From assembly GCA_030425685.1 (NCBI GenBank), contig JAUIAD010000002.1, forward strand, positions 62,001-126,000: a stretch of DNA of 64,000 nucleotides. Reading direction: 5' to 3'. The number at the start of each line of letters is the position of its first letter. Positions within the stretch are counted from its first letter, which is position 1. The notes beneath the pieces were generated by a model. That model searched no databases. It worked only from the letters and a program-made list of their open reading frames with translations, and was not told the DNA's origin. This DNA comes from Gammaproteobacteria bacterium (lineage in GTDB: Bacteria > Pseudomonadota > Gammaproteobacteria > Coxiellales > Coxiellaceae). Below, one piece after another: positions 1-8,429 of the stretch. A program made the translations under genes and the position numbers.

Positions 1-592
1 TAAGAAAAAGGTATCATTCCTCGATTTCAGCTATGAAAAGAAATTCAAACTATTGCTGATTGCTTGTTTAGCTATTATTGTCATTTGGTCACTACTGTTC
101 AGCTATATGCAAAAAAATAAAAAATCGTCTATCAAACGAAACACTCGCTCCCTTAGCCATCTTTATCTCGGCAAAAAAAACTATCTCAATCAACTGAGCA
201 AACAGGCAATACAGATTAAAAAAATGGAGGAAAAAATACAAGCTGCTCGCGAGCAAATGTTAGATATCAATAAGACTAATGACTTCTTAGAAAAAATCAC
301 GCAAATTGGCTATGAGTTACAATTGCAGTTTATTTACTTTAAACCTAAAGCTTTAATCAAGGAACAATACTACGCCAAACTGCCTGTTGAAGTAGCTCTT
401 GTTGGCACCTTCGATAATATCGCTGCATTTTTAAGCGAGTTAGCCAACCTCAATATTATTGTTGTCATTAACAATAGCAATATCATGAGTCGCAGCAACA
501 CTGACCCTAGACTCAATATGATTATGGAGCTAACTATTTATTGCGCAACCGCCAAGGAGTCAAAAGATGCCCCATCGCGCTTACCGTCGTAG
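1..592 (+). CDS. pilO: Type IV pilus inner-membrane protein PilO (5' end outside window)
   Basis: Partial gene for the PilO-type protein that, with PilN and PilP, links the cytoplasmic pilus motor to the outer-membrane secretin. The frame is open from base 2 and no start codon precedes the membrane segment, so the start lies upstream, probably behind pilN. Visible are a short basic cytoplasmic stretch, one membrane helix (bases about 44-105), a Lys/Gln-rich coiled coil and a C-terminal alpha/beta domain. The stop overlaps pilP by 26 bases, which suggests translational coupling. The call rests on topology and on the pilP-pilQ context; MshJ of the MSHA pilus is the close alternative. Confidence 0.75.
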   Translation, partial: KKKVSFLDFSYEKKFKLLLIACLAIIVIWSLLFSYMQKNKKSSIKRNTRSLSHLYLGKKNYLNQLSKQAIQIKKMEEKIQAAREQMLDINKTNDFLEKITQIGYELQLQFIYFKPKALIKEQYYAKLPVEVALVGTFDNIAAFLSELANLNIIVVINNSNIMSRSNTDPRLNMIMELTIYCATAKESKDAPSRLPS

Positions 593-1001
593 TATTTACT
601 TTACACTATTGGCAATGCTTTGTTTAAGTTCTACAAGCCTTGCTATAACGAATAAGAATTTACCATCCACCAAGATTGAAAAAACAACTTACATCAACAA
701 AAAAAAGCGCAACCCATTTCTTGAAACATCAACAAGCAATCAAACAAAACCCGCTAAATTACCAAAAGGTCAACAAAAACCGGCCTCTATACACCAAATG
801 CACTTGATTGGAACGGTAAAACTGGGTGATAATATATGGGCAATCATTAAAGATAATTATGGAAACCTGTTTAAAGTAAAACAGGGTGATAAAATTGGCT
901 CCGAAAGAGCAACCATTACATACATTACGAATAACTCTGTTAAGCTGATAAAGCAAGAAGGTGATATTCAAAGAGTATGGATACTAAAAATTACAAGGTA
1001 A
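567..1001 (+). CDS. pilP: Type IV pilus assembly protein PilP
   Basis: Periplasmic PilP-type protein (144 aa) that bridges the PilN/PilO inner-membrane complex and the secretin PilQ. It has an N-terminal signal segment (about residues 8-26), a low-complexity linker, and a C-terminal HR-like domain: LIGTVKLGDNIWAIIKD followed by FKVKQGDKIG and ITYITNNSVKLI, matching the PilP pattern 'hxGTh..WAhh...hh.VK.Gd.hG'. An AGGAG ribosome-binding site lies just upstream of the ATG. A clear lipobox is not seen, whereas many PilP proteins are lipoproteins. It is shorter than the usual 170-180 aa. MshK is an alternative name. Confidence 0.8.
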   Translation: MPHRAYRRSIYFTLLAMLCLSSTSLAITNKNLPSTKIEKTTYINKKKRNPFLETSTSNQTKPAKLPKGQQKPASIHQMHLIGTVKLGDNIWAIIKDNYGNLFKVKQGDKIGSERATITYITNNSVKLIKQEGDIQRVWILKITR

Positions 1002-1012
1002 TAGTGAATAGC

Positions 1013-2773
1013 ATGAAGCGACTACTTGTTCTAGTATTAATAGCCTTATTCCTGCCTATATCTATTGCAAGCCCTAAGCATACTAGCAACACCCATTTTC
1101 ATCACATTAAGAACAAACATCTATTTTCATTTTTAAAAAAGAATGGTTCAAAACCACCACTCTATACGCCCTACACTAAGTTGAATGATAGCAAATTAAA
1201 CACCCAACCTGAGCTTAACAAAGACAATCAAGGTGCACCGGCAACGGAGGAAGCAAAACCTAATCTTGATACTAACGTACAAAATGATACTACACCGGAA
1301 GAACTACGACCTTCCTCAACCGGACCACAGCTCATTACGCTGAACTTTTCTTCCATCCCAACACGCGAACTACTCCAGCTCTTTGCTCAATTTACTCATC
1401 TAAACTTTATTATTAGTGAAAATATTAAAGGCACAATGTCTATACACTTAAAGAATATTCCTTGGCCAGAGGCATTAGAAGCGATTATCACCTCACAAGG
1501 ACTGGCAAAACGACATATTAGCCAAGCAATAATTATTGCTCCTGCCAGTGAAATTGAAGCGCAATTAGCGAAAGAAATTGAGTCAAAGCAGAAGATTGCC
1601 AGTCTTCGCATGAAGACACAAATCAAAGCGATGGAAAATAAAAACAAACTCGCTAATCTACAACCGCTCAACAACAAGGTAATACGCTTAAGCTACGCCA
1701 AGGCAGCCGACATCGTAAAGTTACTTACTGAAACAGGCAACCTGTTATCCTCACGAGGTGCCATTGGGGTTGATGATCGCGCTAATGCCGTTTGGGTGCG
1801 CGATACACCTAAGCATTTAAGCACTGTCTTTCGCCTGGTAAAGCAATTAGACTTTCCCGTTAAGCAAGTAATGATTAAAGCCAGCATTGTAAGCATAGAA
1901 CGTCCTTTTGAACGCTCCCTAGGCATCCGCTGGGGTATTTCAAATCCAACGCAGAAACTCTCTGGTACCCTTGAGGGTGCCAATGCGGCGCTAACAGAGC
2001 CGCTTACCAGCGTTCCCATTCCACAACGCCTAAACTTCAATTTACCTGCTAACAACCTAGAAAACGGTAACATTGGCCCTCCAGCTACTGCCGGTCTAGC
2101 GCTGGGACGTATTGGGGATACTTTTGTAGATTTAGAACTATCTGCACTAGAACGTGTTGGAAAAATACAAATCATCTCATCACCTAAACTAGTCACCTCC
2201 AATATGAAAGCTGCTTATATCAAAGTCGGTACTGAAATACCTTACCAAGAAGCTACCTCAAGCGGTGCTACCTCCTTGGTATATAGAGATGCTGTTCTTG
2301 GTCTAACGGTAACACCCAGAATCACGCCAAATCATAAGGTCATTTTGCAAATCAAGATTAGTAATGACCGCCCAGGCTCGGCGCCAATTAACACAGCTCT
2401 GGGTGGCCAGGCCTTCCCCATCGATACGGAAGAAGAGGAATCGGAAGTTTTAGTCGATAACAAACAAACCATCGTTCTCGGCGGCATCTACAAAAAGACT
2501 AAGAGCCATGTATCAAACCGAATTCCTTTCCTTAGTCAAATTCCTTTGATTGGTAGACTGTTCCAACAAAACGATACCAACCTTAGCACCGAGGAGCTGC
2601 TGATCTTCCTAACACCACACATTATTGATAAACCATCGGATCTTAACAATCACACAATGGATCACGAATATGAACAACTACGCCATAAAACACGTCATAT
2701 CACGCATAACATTACTCCTGATCATGACCTGTTTAATCTGCGCTTGCCAGAAGATTACGCAAGTTCACACTAA
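1013..2773 (+). CDS. pilQ: Type IV pilus secretin PilQ, short form without AMIN domains
   Basis: Outer-membrane secretin through which the pilus fibre passes. The ATG at 1013 begins a signal peptide (MKRLLVLVLIALFLPIS); a GTG at 1004 is equally well placed after an AAGG site. After a Pro/Lys/Asn-rich linker of roughly 90 residues come the STN-like domain (LLQLFAQFTHLNFIIS), N1 domain (VIRLSYAKAADIVKLL) and secretin core (VMIKASIVSIERPFERSLG, then LVDNKQTIVLGGIYKK and PLIGRLFQ). The peptidoglycan-binding AMIN domains usual for PilQ are not recognisable; the protein is about 100 residues shorter than typical. The gene follows pilP closely and its 3' end overlaps the next gene by about 100 bases. 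Confidence 0.9.
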   Translation: MKRLLVLVLIALFLPISIASPKHTSNTHFHHIKNKHLFSFLKKNGSKPPLYTPYTKLNDSKLNTQPELNKDNQGAPATEEAKPNLDTNVQNDTTPEELRPSSTGPQLITLNFSSIPTRELLQLFAQFTHLNFIISENIKGTMSIHLKNIPWPEALEAIITSQGLAKRHISQAIIIAPASEIEAQLAKEIESKQKIASLRMKTQIKAMENKNKLANLQPLNNKVIRLSYAKAADIVKLLTETGNLLSSRGAIGVDDRANAVWVRDTPKHLSTVFRLVKQLDFPVKQVMIKASIVSIERPFERSLGIRWGISNPTQKLSGTLEGANAALTEPLTSVPIPQRLNFNLPANNLENGNIGPPATAGLALGRIGDTFVDLELSALERVGKIQIISSPKLVTSNMKAAYIKVGTEIPYQEATSSGATSLVYRDAVLGLTVTPRITPNHKVILQIKISNDRPGSAPINTALGGQAFPIDTEEEESEVLVDNKQTIVLGGIYKKTKSHVSNRIPFLSQIPLIGRLFQQNDTNLSTEELLIFLTPHIIDKPSDLNNHTMDHEYEQLRHKTRHITHNITPDHDLFNLRLPEDYASSH

Positions 2774-3326
2774 AAAACCGCTGGATTACAAAGGTGCGGC
2801 CATCAGCAATATTAAGCTTGGCATTAATTATTTAAAAGAAAATAAAATTAGCACTGACAAAGAGCGCTTTCTTCTCGCGCTAAAACAAGCCCCCGAACTA
2901 CCCGCTGCTTGGTACGGTATGGCTTACTTTCAAGAAGCAACCGGCAATATTACCGAGGCAACCAGAGATTACCAATACGCAATACGACTTGCGCCAAGAG
3001 ATGGCGCTGCACATAACAACTACGGTACATTTTTATGCCGCCACAAACATTACAAAGCAGCGGTTGACCAATTTCTATTGGCCACAAAAGAAAGCGATTA
3101 TCTTAACGTTGCTTCTGCCTACGAAAACGCTGGCTTTTGCTCCGTTGATGAAAAAGATAAGATCAAGTATTTCCAACTAGCTATTAAAAACAACCCCAAC
3201 CAATTAGACTCCTGGATGCAGCTGGCCAAGCTTAGCCGTAAAAAAGGCGATAACACTATGGCTGAATATTACCTCAGCCACTATAACGACATTAAAAATA
3301 ATGTCAGTTTTAACAGCGAAAACTAA
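2670..3326 (+). CDS. pilF: PilF/PilW-like TPR lipoprotein, secretin pilotin
   Basis: Likely outer-membrane lipoprotein that helps PilQ reach and assemble in the outer membrane. The chosen ATG (MNNYAIKH) gives a lipoprotein signal peptide with ICAC as lipobox; longer in-frame starts spoil it. At least four tetratricopeptide repeats follow, including AWYGMAYFQEATGN and AHNNYGTFLCRHKHYKAAV, the latter closely matching PilF of other gammaproteobacteria. It overlaps the 3' end of pilQ by 104 bases in another frame, so it is probably translated from the pilQ message. In an MSHA-type locus the corresponding TPR protein would be MshN, but the lipobox and repeat pattern favour PilF. Confidence 0.8.
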   Translation: MNNYAIKHVISRITLLLIMTCLICACQKITQVHTKKPLDYKGAAISNIKLGINYLKENKISTDKERFLLALKQAPELPAAWYGMAYFQEATGNITEATRDYQYAIRLAPRDGAAHNNYGTFLCRHKHYKAAVDQFLLATKESDYLNVASAYENAGFCSVDEKDKIKYFQLAIKNNPNQLDSWMQLAKLSRKKGDNTMAEYYLSHYNDIKNNVSFNSEN

Positions 3327-3368
3327 AAGAAAAACCGCCAAATACTAGCTCAATGACTATAATAGACG

Positions 3369-3374
3369 TATAAT
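3369..3374 (+). promoter_or_regulatory. Possible -10 box TATAAT for a near-leaderless transcript
   Basis: A perfect TATAAT ends seven bases before the ATG at 3382, so transcription would begin at or next to the start codon. No Shine-Dalgarno sequence and no good -35 box are visible. Confidence 0.3.
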
Positions 3375-3381
3375 TTAAACT

Positions 3382-4200
3382 ATGTATATGGATTATTACA
3401 AGTTTAAGGAAAAACCTTTCAGCCTCACCGCTGATCCTGACTTCTTTTTTTGCAGCCAACGTCATACCGATGCCTTCGCCAATTTAAAATATGGTGTTGA
3501 TGAACGCAAAGGTATTCTTGTCCTCACCGGCGAAATTGGCACTGGCAAGACAACCTTATGCCAAACATTAATTAGCTCGCTAGATAAGAAAACCAATTTT
3601 GCCTATATTTTCAACCCAAAATTTTCGCACTTGCAGTTGCTACAAGTAATCAATAAAGAACTTGGAATATCAGCCACAGAAAACACAAAGTTTGAGCTTG
3701 TTGATGCTTTAAATAGCTTTCTGATTCGCGAAACTAGCCAAGGTCACAATACCGTCATCATCCTCGATGAATCGCAAAACCTAACCATTAAACAATTAGA
3801 AGCTATCCGACTTCTTTCCAATCTAGAAACAAGAAAAGAAAAACTAGTACAAATTGTTCTAGTCGGCCAACCTGAACTCAACAAGGTGCTTAAATCGCCA
3901 GATATCAGACAGCTTAATCAACGCATCGCTGTGCGATTTCACTTAGAGCCTTTAAACGAAAAAGAAATTGCTGACTATATTCAGCACAGACTTAAGGTGG
4001 CCAACAAACGAAAATTTAAACCACCCCGTGTATCGTTTAGCAACGATGCTATTCATACTATTTATTCTATTACCAAAGGCTCACCACGCGAAATTAACTT
4101 ATTATGCGATCGCGCCCTACTAGCAGGATTTGCCAGCGAACTTCGCCGCATAGATCATTCTATTATTGAAACTTGTGCCAAAGAGGTATTTTCTGTATGA
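3382..4200 (+). CDS. GspA/ExeA/MshM-type AAA ATPase
   Basis: Membrane-associated AAA+ ATPase of the ExeA/GspA/MshM family, which helps assemble or position the secretin in the cell wall. The family N-terminus is present (YYKFKEKPFSLTADPDFFF), followed by Walker A GEIGTGKTT (about residue 50), Walker B VIILDESQNL (about residue 130), sensor region VLVGQPELN and a lid domain (GSPREINLLCDRALLAG). At 272 aa it ends after the ATPase module and lacks the C-terminal peptidoglycan-binding domain of ExeA, so it is built like MshM. The next ATG overlaps its stop codon (ATGA), implying coupled translation with the GspB-like gene. The context makes it part of the pilus system rather than a type II secretion system. 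Confidence 0.85.
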   Translation: MYMDYYKFKEKPFSLTADPDFFFCSQRHTDAFANLKYGVDERKGILVLTGEIGTGKTTLCQTLISSLDKKTNFAYIFNPKFSHLQLLQVINKELGISATENTKFELVDALNSFLIRETSQGHNTVIILDESQNLTIKQLEAIRLLSNLETRKEKLVQIVLVGQPELNKVLKSPDIRQLNQRIAVRFHLEPLNEKEIADYIQHRLKVANKRKFKPPRVSFSNDAIHTIYSITKGSPREINLLCDRALLAGFASELRRIDHSIIETCAKEVFSV

Positions 4201-4655
4201 GCACAATTAGCAAAGCACTACAAAAAGCACAACAAGCTTTAGAAGATAGCAAAAGCGAAAAAAAGACGTCCAGCAACAAACCACCCAAAAAGAAAAAACC
4301 AAAGCCACAACGAGACAAAAAGCTTATTATCAGAAATCTAATTTGCATATCTGCGGTCGTCACTCTCGCTGCAGCAAGCTTTGGCACCACCTACATTTAT
4401 CGAAAGTATCACGCCAAACAGGAAAGGCTTGCGCAACAAGCACAACTCCAAAAGAAAAGGTTAGCCATCAGCAAATTAAAACATCACATCCTAAATGGCA
4501 CGATGATAATGAACAACAACAGGCTAGCTGTTATTGACGACCACCCTTATCACAAAGGTGACTTAATTGATAACATGAGCGTCAATGAAATTGATGAAAG
4601 TAAAGTGATCCTAAGCAGCCAAAATAAAATTCAAATGCTATCCGTCAAAAGATAG
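4197..4655 (+). CDS. GspB-like inner-membrane partner of the GspA-type ATPase
   Basis: Small bitopic inner-membrane protein, start ATG overlapping the stop of the ATPase gene (ATGA). The N-terminus MSTISKALQKAQQA resembles the 'MSxIxxALxxAE' opening of GspB/ExeB proteins. A very basic stretch (KPPKKKKPKPQRDKK) precedes one membrane helix at about residues 45-62. A periplasmic coiled coil follows, and then a compact C-terminal domain (GTMIMNNNRLAVIDDHPYHKG) resembling the GspB C-terminal domain. GspA and GspB together transport or place secretins across the peptidoglycan. Homology is judged from the ends of the protein and the neighbourhood only. Confidence 0.65.
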   Translation: MSTISKALQKAQQALEDSKSEKKTSSNKPPKKKKPKPQRDKKLIIRNLICISAVVTLAAASFGTTYIYRKYHAKQERLAQQAQLQKKRLAISKLKHHILNGTMIMNNNRLAVIDDHPYHKGDLIDNMSVNEIDESKVILSSQNKIQMLSVKR

Positions 4656-4671
4656 TCATCAGAGCAATAAT

Positions 4672-4986
4672 TTAAGCTTTATACTGAATAATCTTTTCTA
4701 TCCGCTTGACCAGCGCTGGCGCTTGATCCCCCATCAGAGATACACCAATACCAGCACGATCCAACGTATTACGATCATTGTGAAAACTAATCCAAGCCAC
4801 CTTGACGGGAACATTAACCACCTCATTTTGATCTGGCAGTTGTAGTGACAAATTTAACTGATCACCTAAATTGTAGAGATCCTCTGTTTCAATAAATATC
4901 CCTCCCGTTTGGATAAAAGGAATATAGGCTTTCGCCAGTGTTTCAACATCGTTAATTTTATATATTAATTGTTTTAACTCGTCCAT
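4672..4986 (-). CDS. pilZ: PilZ-domain type IV pilus protein
   Basis: Small cytoplasmic PilZ-domain protein (104 aa from the ATG at 4986), required for pilus biogenesis in several gammaproteobacteria through contacts with the PilB motor. The family core is visible: YIPFIQTGGIFIET, the beta strand NVPVKVAWISFHND, and GIGVSLMG. The RxxxR part of a canonical c-di-GMP-binding PilZ is absent, as is usual for pilus-type PilZ. The ATG overlaps the pilE stop (TAATG), so the two are probably translated together; a TTG 18 bases further up is less likely. It is the last gene of the pilA-B-C-E-Z operon and converges on the GspB-like gene with only 16 bases between. Confidence 0.8.
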   Translation of the reverse strand: MDELKQLIYKINDVETLAKAYIPFIQTGGIFIETEDLYNLGDQLNLSLQLPDQNEVVNVPVKVAWISFHNDRNTLDRAGIGVSLMGDQAPALVKRIEKIIQYKA

Positions 4987-5417
4987 TAATTTTCCATCCA
5001 ACAAGCGGCCGGAGATTTTGTTGTCGCACCATTAGCATAAGACAATGTCAGTGTTCCACATGATGTACCACCCTCTGAATCATTACTCTGATCACCAATA
5101 GCCGTCGCTGTCATCGTATAGGTTGTACCCGATAGATTAGTTATCGATAAGGTGTATTTATTATTAGACGTTGTTGATACACCCGACCAAATTTGCGATA
5201 AGTTTCCATAGGAAGCATTTAAAGTACGATATTTCTCTTGCGCTAGCTGCATTGAAAGCAGTGTTGATAACGCTTCTGCACGATAGCTTTTTAAGACATA
5301 ATACCTATAGGTAGGAATTGCAATAGCGGCAAGTATAGCTACAATGGCAACAGCCATCATTAGCTCCACCATGGTAAACCCTTTTATTTTTAAATAACGA
5401 AAAAATATCATTATCAT
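4986..5417 (-). CDS. pilE: PilE-like minor pilin
   Basis: Type IV pilin-like protein with a prepilin leader ending in KG and the cleavage/methylation site G|FTMVELMM with the conserved Glu at +5. A 20-residue hydrophobic alpha1 helix (AVAIVAILAAIAIPTYRYY) follows, then a globular C-terminal domain with two Cys that can form the D-region disulfide (SCGTLTLS and PAACW). At 143 aa it fits the PilE/minor pilin class. Start may be the ATG at 5417 or the one at 5411, which is better spaced from AAGGTGAA. It lies directly behind pilC and is coupled to pilZ. It is probably a minor pilin that primes or stabilises the fibre whose main subunit is the upstream PilA-like protein. Confidence 0.85.
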   Translation of the reverse strand: MIMIFFRYLKIKGFTMVELMMAVAIVAILAAIAIPTYRYYVLKSYRAEALSTLLSMQLAQEKYRTLNASYGNLSQIWSGVSTTSNNKYTLSITNLSGTTYTMTATAIGDQSNDSEGGTSCGTLTLSYANGATTKSPAACWMEN

Positions 5418-5425
5418 TCACCTTA

Positions 5426-6655
5426 CTAAACCAAGGTACCAATTTTAAATATAGGTAGATACATGCTAATAACAAAGCCACCAATAAGTAAACCCAACAT
5501 AATAATCATCAACGGCTCAATCAAAGTACTTAAAGCCTCAACCATGGTATTCACTTCTTCCGTATAATAATCTGAGATTTTCTTTAACATCGACTCAATT
5601 GAACCAGATTTTTCACCGATATAAATCATCTGCGATGCCAATGGTGGAAACAACTTAGGGTACAACGACATTACCTCAGACATTTGCTCACCAGCACTCA
5701 CATGCTGCTTGATATCTTCAATGGCCTGGGTATAAAGTAAATTTCCAGATACTTTTGCAACACTTTCCAACCCACTCGTTAAAGGAACACCAGCAGAAAG
5801 TGTAATAGACAGCGATTGAAACACTCTAGCCAAGCATGTTTTTTTAATTAGATTTCCAAATAAAAAGACACGCAAGGACGCTCGCGCGCAAAAATAACGA
5901 AATTTAGGCGAGTTCTTATACCAATAATAAATCGCTATAACCACAACAGCAATAACCAAAGTAAACAACCACCAATACTTCACAATAGTATTAGAAAGAT
6001 CTATAACAGCCTGTGTCGGTCCTGGTAAATCAGCGCCGAATGAAGCAAACATCCCCTGAAACTTTGGCACAATAAAAACTAGTAACAATATTGAAAGCAC
6101 CAACATTACTCCAAAAATAAGCACGGGGTAAAACATCGCTTTTTTCACCCTACCTTTTAACATAACATTATGCTCAAGATAGGCAGCAATTTTATCCAAC
6201 ACAGTATCCAAAGTTCCAGACTGCTCACCAACGCGAATTAAAGAGCGCACCAAGGCAGGAAAATATTTTGGATATAAAGACATAGCATCGGCTAAACTAC
6301 TACCCGATGAGACTTTTCGGTTTAAACTCATTATTAAAGAGCAAAATTTTATTTTTTCAACACCATTCGCGACGAACTCTAATGCCTGTACCAACGGAAT
6401 TCCTGCTGAAATCATCGTTGACAATTGCCGGAAGAAAAACATGATATCCTGGTTTTTAATTTTTTTCTGAATTTTTGCTGGAATTAGTAACGTGGGAATT
6501 TTTTTCAACTCAGAAATAGCCACACCTTTGGACTCTAAGGAAATGGTGGCTTTTTCAATGCTTTCAGCGCGCATTTTTCCGGCCATAGTCTGCCCGGTCT
6601 TACTATGCCCTTTCCAAGTAAACATGTCATACTTAACTAAGAACTCATCCTTCAT
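5426..6655 (-). CDS. pilC: Type IV pilus inner-membrane platform protein PilC
   Basis: Polytopic platform protein on which the PilB motor acts during pilus assembly. It contains two tandem T2SSF/GspF domains: the first with FFRQLSTMISAGIPLVQAL and RVGEQSGTLD, the second with ARVFQSLSITLSAGVPLTSGL and YIGEKSGSIESML. Membrane helices lie around the domain junction and at the C-terminus (LSTLIEPLMIIMLGLLIGGF). The ATG at 6655 is chosen because an AAGG/GGGG ribosome-binding site directly precedes it; a GTG three codons upstream is possible. It follows pilB by about ten bases within the same operon. The length of about 409 aa is normal for PilC; MshG is the equivalent in MSHA systems. Confidence 0.93.
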   Translation of the reverse strand: MKDEFLVKYDMFTWKGHSKTGQTMAGKMRAESIEKATISLESKGVAISELKKIPTLLIPAKIQKKIKNQDIMFFFRQLSTMISAGIPLVQALEFVANGVEKIKFCSLIMSLNRKVSSGSSLADAMSLYPKYFPALVRSLIRVGEQSGTLDTVLDKIAAYLEHNVMLKGRVKKAMFYPVLIFGVMLVLSILLLVFIVPKFQGMFASFGADLPGPTQAVIDLSNTIVKYWWLFTLVIAVVVIAIYYWYKNSPKFRYFCARASLRVFLFGNLIKKTCLARVFQSLSITLSAGVPLTSGLESVAKVSGNLLYTQAIEDIKQHVSAGEQMSEVMSLYPKLFPPLASQMIYIGEKSGSIESMLKKISDYYTEEVNTMVEALSTLIEPLMIIMLGLLIGGFVISMYLPIFKIGTLV

Positions 6656-6665
6656 CGTCCCCACC

Positions 6666-8411
6666 TTATGATACCAACACTCGTGTTAATTCAATCACTG
6701 TTGTGATTCCCTGCTTAATTTTTTCTATCCCAGCTTCTCTTAGCCTGGTAAGCCCTTCTTTATCAGCTTGCTCTTGAAAATCAATAGCATCACATTTTTT
6801 CATAATCAAATGCGTCATAGCATCGGAAATTGGAATTACTTCAAAAATACCAATTCGGCCTCGATAACCCTGCGAACATTGACTACAACCAACAGGTATG
6901 TATAGTTCAACATCATCACCAACTTCTGCTCTGCTAATGCCTGACTTTAACAATGTCTCGTCAGGATTAGGATCAGGTTTTTTGCATGCCGGGCATAGCT
7001 TTCGCACCAAGCGCTGCGCCATGACTAGTGATACCGTGCTCGCAATATTAAAAGGCTCCAACCCCATGCTGGATAAACGAGACAAGGTTAACGTGGCGCT
7101 GTTTGTATGCAAGGTGGATAAAACCAAGTGCCCCGTCTGCGCTGCCTTTACTGCAATTTCTGCTGTTTCGAGATCACGAATTTCACCCACCATAATAATA
7201 TCTGGATCTTGCCGTAAAAAAGCACGCAATGCTTTTGCAAAACTCATACCTGTCTTAATATTAACTTGCGTTTGATTAATACCTTCTAAAAATATTTCAA
7301 CGGGATCTTCCACCGTTGAAATATTTCGCTCAGTACTATTTAATATTTTTAATGCACTATAAAGCGTAACCGTTTTACCACTACCGGTAGGACCCGTCAC
7401 CAATATCATGCCTTGGGAATTCTCAGTTGCATTTAAAAAATCTTTTCTTTGCGTCTCATCCATGCCAAGCTCATCAGCACTCAAACCACTCTCACCTGAC
7501 ATTAGCAACCGCATTACAATTTTTTCACCGTATATCATCGGACAAGTATTAACACGGATATCTACTGACTCTCGATTGGGTATATTTAAACGAAAACGGC
7601 CGTCTTGAGGAATACGACGCTCTGAAACATCCAAGTTAGCAACAACTTTAATTCTCGCAGCAATAGATTGCGACAGTTTTTTTGGTGTATTGACAATAGG
7701 ATATAAAATACCATCACGGCGACAACGGACTCGGCAAAAATTTTCATACGGCTCAAAGTGAATATCCGACGCCTTCGACAGAATAGCATCCAATAAAATT
7801 TTGTTAACGAAACGAACCACGGGCGTATCATTAATATCTTCTTCGGTAATGGAAATCACTTCTTCTTTTGTTGGTGTAATGGACACATCCGACAGCACCT
7901 TATCTAGCTCTGTCGTTGCTAAATACAATGAACTGCTTGCAGCTTGTTTTTCACTTTTTTCACGATGTGGTAGCAAACGTTCTTCAATATACTCTTGTAA
8001 TTTATCACATTGGACAATAATACATTCTGTATTAAGCCCTGTTAAAAACTGTATGCGATTAAAGTCGATAACACTTGGTTCAACAGCAGCGATATGCAGT
8101 GTATCGCCTTTTTGGAAAATGGGAATACCATACTGACGCTTAACACTATCGAAGTCCAAATAATCTAAACTAATCAGTTCATCTTTATGAACGGAAATAT
8201 CATAGAGAGGTAGTTGGTAGTATTTAGCCGTACAAAAAGCAAGTTTATAGGCATTAATAAACTTGCTTTTTGCAAGGTATAAAACATAAGATGTTTTACG
8301 CTTTTCTGCCTCTTGCAATGCTTCTATTGCGGTTCCAACATCTAACAATCCCTCTTGAGCAAAGTACTCAGCCAACTTGATACCATCTTGCTGCGAACGC
8401 TCATGCTCCAT
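6666..8411 (-). CDS. pilB: Type IV pilus assembly ATPase PilB
   Basis: Cytoplasmic hexameric ATPase that powers pilus extension. It has an N-terminal GspE/MshEN-type domain (about residues 1-150), then the ATPase core with Walker A GPTGSGKT (about residue 338), the Asp and His boxes (STVEDPVE; GHLVLSTLHTNSA) and Walker B DPDIIMVGEIRD. The C-terminal tetracysteine zinc motif is present (CPACKK and CSQCSQGYRGR), a feature of PilB/GspE extension ATPases that PilT retraction ATPases lack. 581 aa is a standard length. It sits between pilA and pilC with short gaps. No pilT or pilU is found in the window, so retraction, if it occurs, depends on genes elsewhere. Confidence 0.95.
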   Translation of the reverse strand: MEHERSQQDGIKLAEYFAQEGLLDVGTAIEALQEAEKRKTSYVLYLAKSKFINAYKLAFCTAKYYQLPLYDISVHKDELISLDYLDFDSVKRQYGIPIFQKGDTLHIAAVEPSVIDFNRIQFLTGLNTECIIVQCDKLQEYIEERLLPHREKSEKQAASSSLYLATTELDKVLSDVSITPTKEEVISITEEDINDTPVVRFVNKILLDAILSKASDIHFEPYENFCRVRCRRDGILYPIVNTPKKLSQSIAARIKVVANLDVSERRIPQDGRFRLNIPNRESVDIRVNTCPMIYGEKIVMRLLMSGESGLSADELGMDETQRKDFLNATENSQGMILVTGPTGSGKTVTLYSALKILNSTERNISTVEDPVEIFLEGINQTQVNIKTGMSFAKALRAFLRQDPDIIMVGEIRDLETAEIAVKAAQTGHLVLSTLHTNSATLTLSRLSSMGLEPFNIASTVSLVMAQRLVRKLCPACKKPDPNPDETLLKSGISRAEVGDDVELYIPVGCSQCSQGYRGRIGIFEVIPISDAMTHLIMKKCDAIDFQEQADKEGLTRLREAGIEKIKQGITTVIELTRVLVS

Positions 8412-8429
8412 TGTCCTATGCTCTTTCTA

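Noticed and set aside
1693-2202. Long open frame antisense to pilQ
   Set aside because: It lies fully inside the well-supported pilQ gene on the other strand, has no ribosome-binding site and no recognisable family.
6898-7275. Open frame antisense to pilB
   Set aside because: Entirely within the conserved ATPase core of pilB.
3382-8411. Type II secretion system
   Set aside because: GspA/GspB-like genes are present, but the pilins, PilO/PilP/PilQ, PilB with its tetracysteine motif and PilC all point to a type IV pilus.
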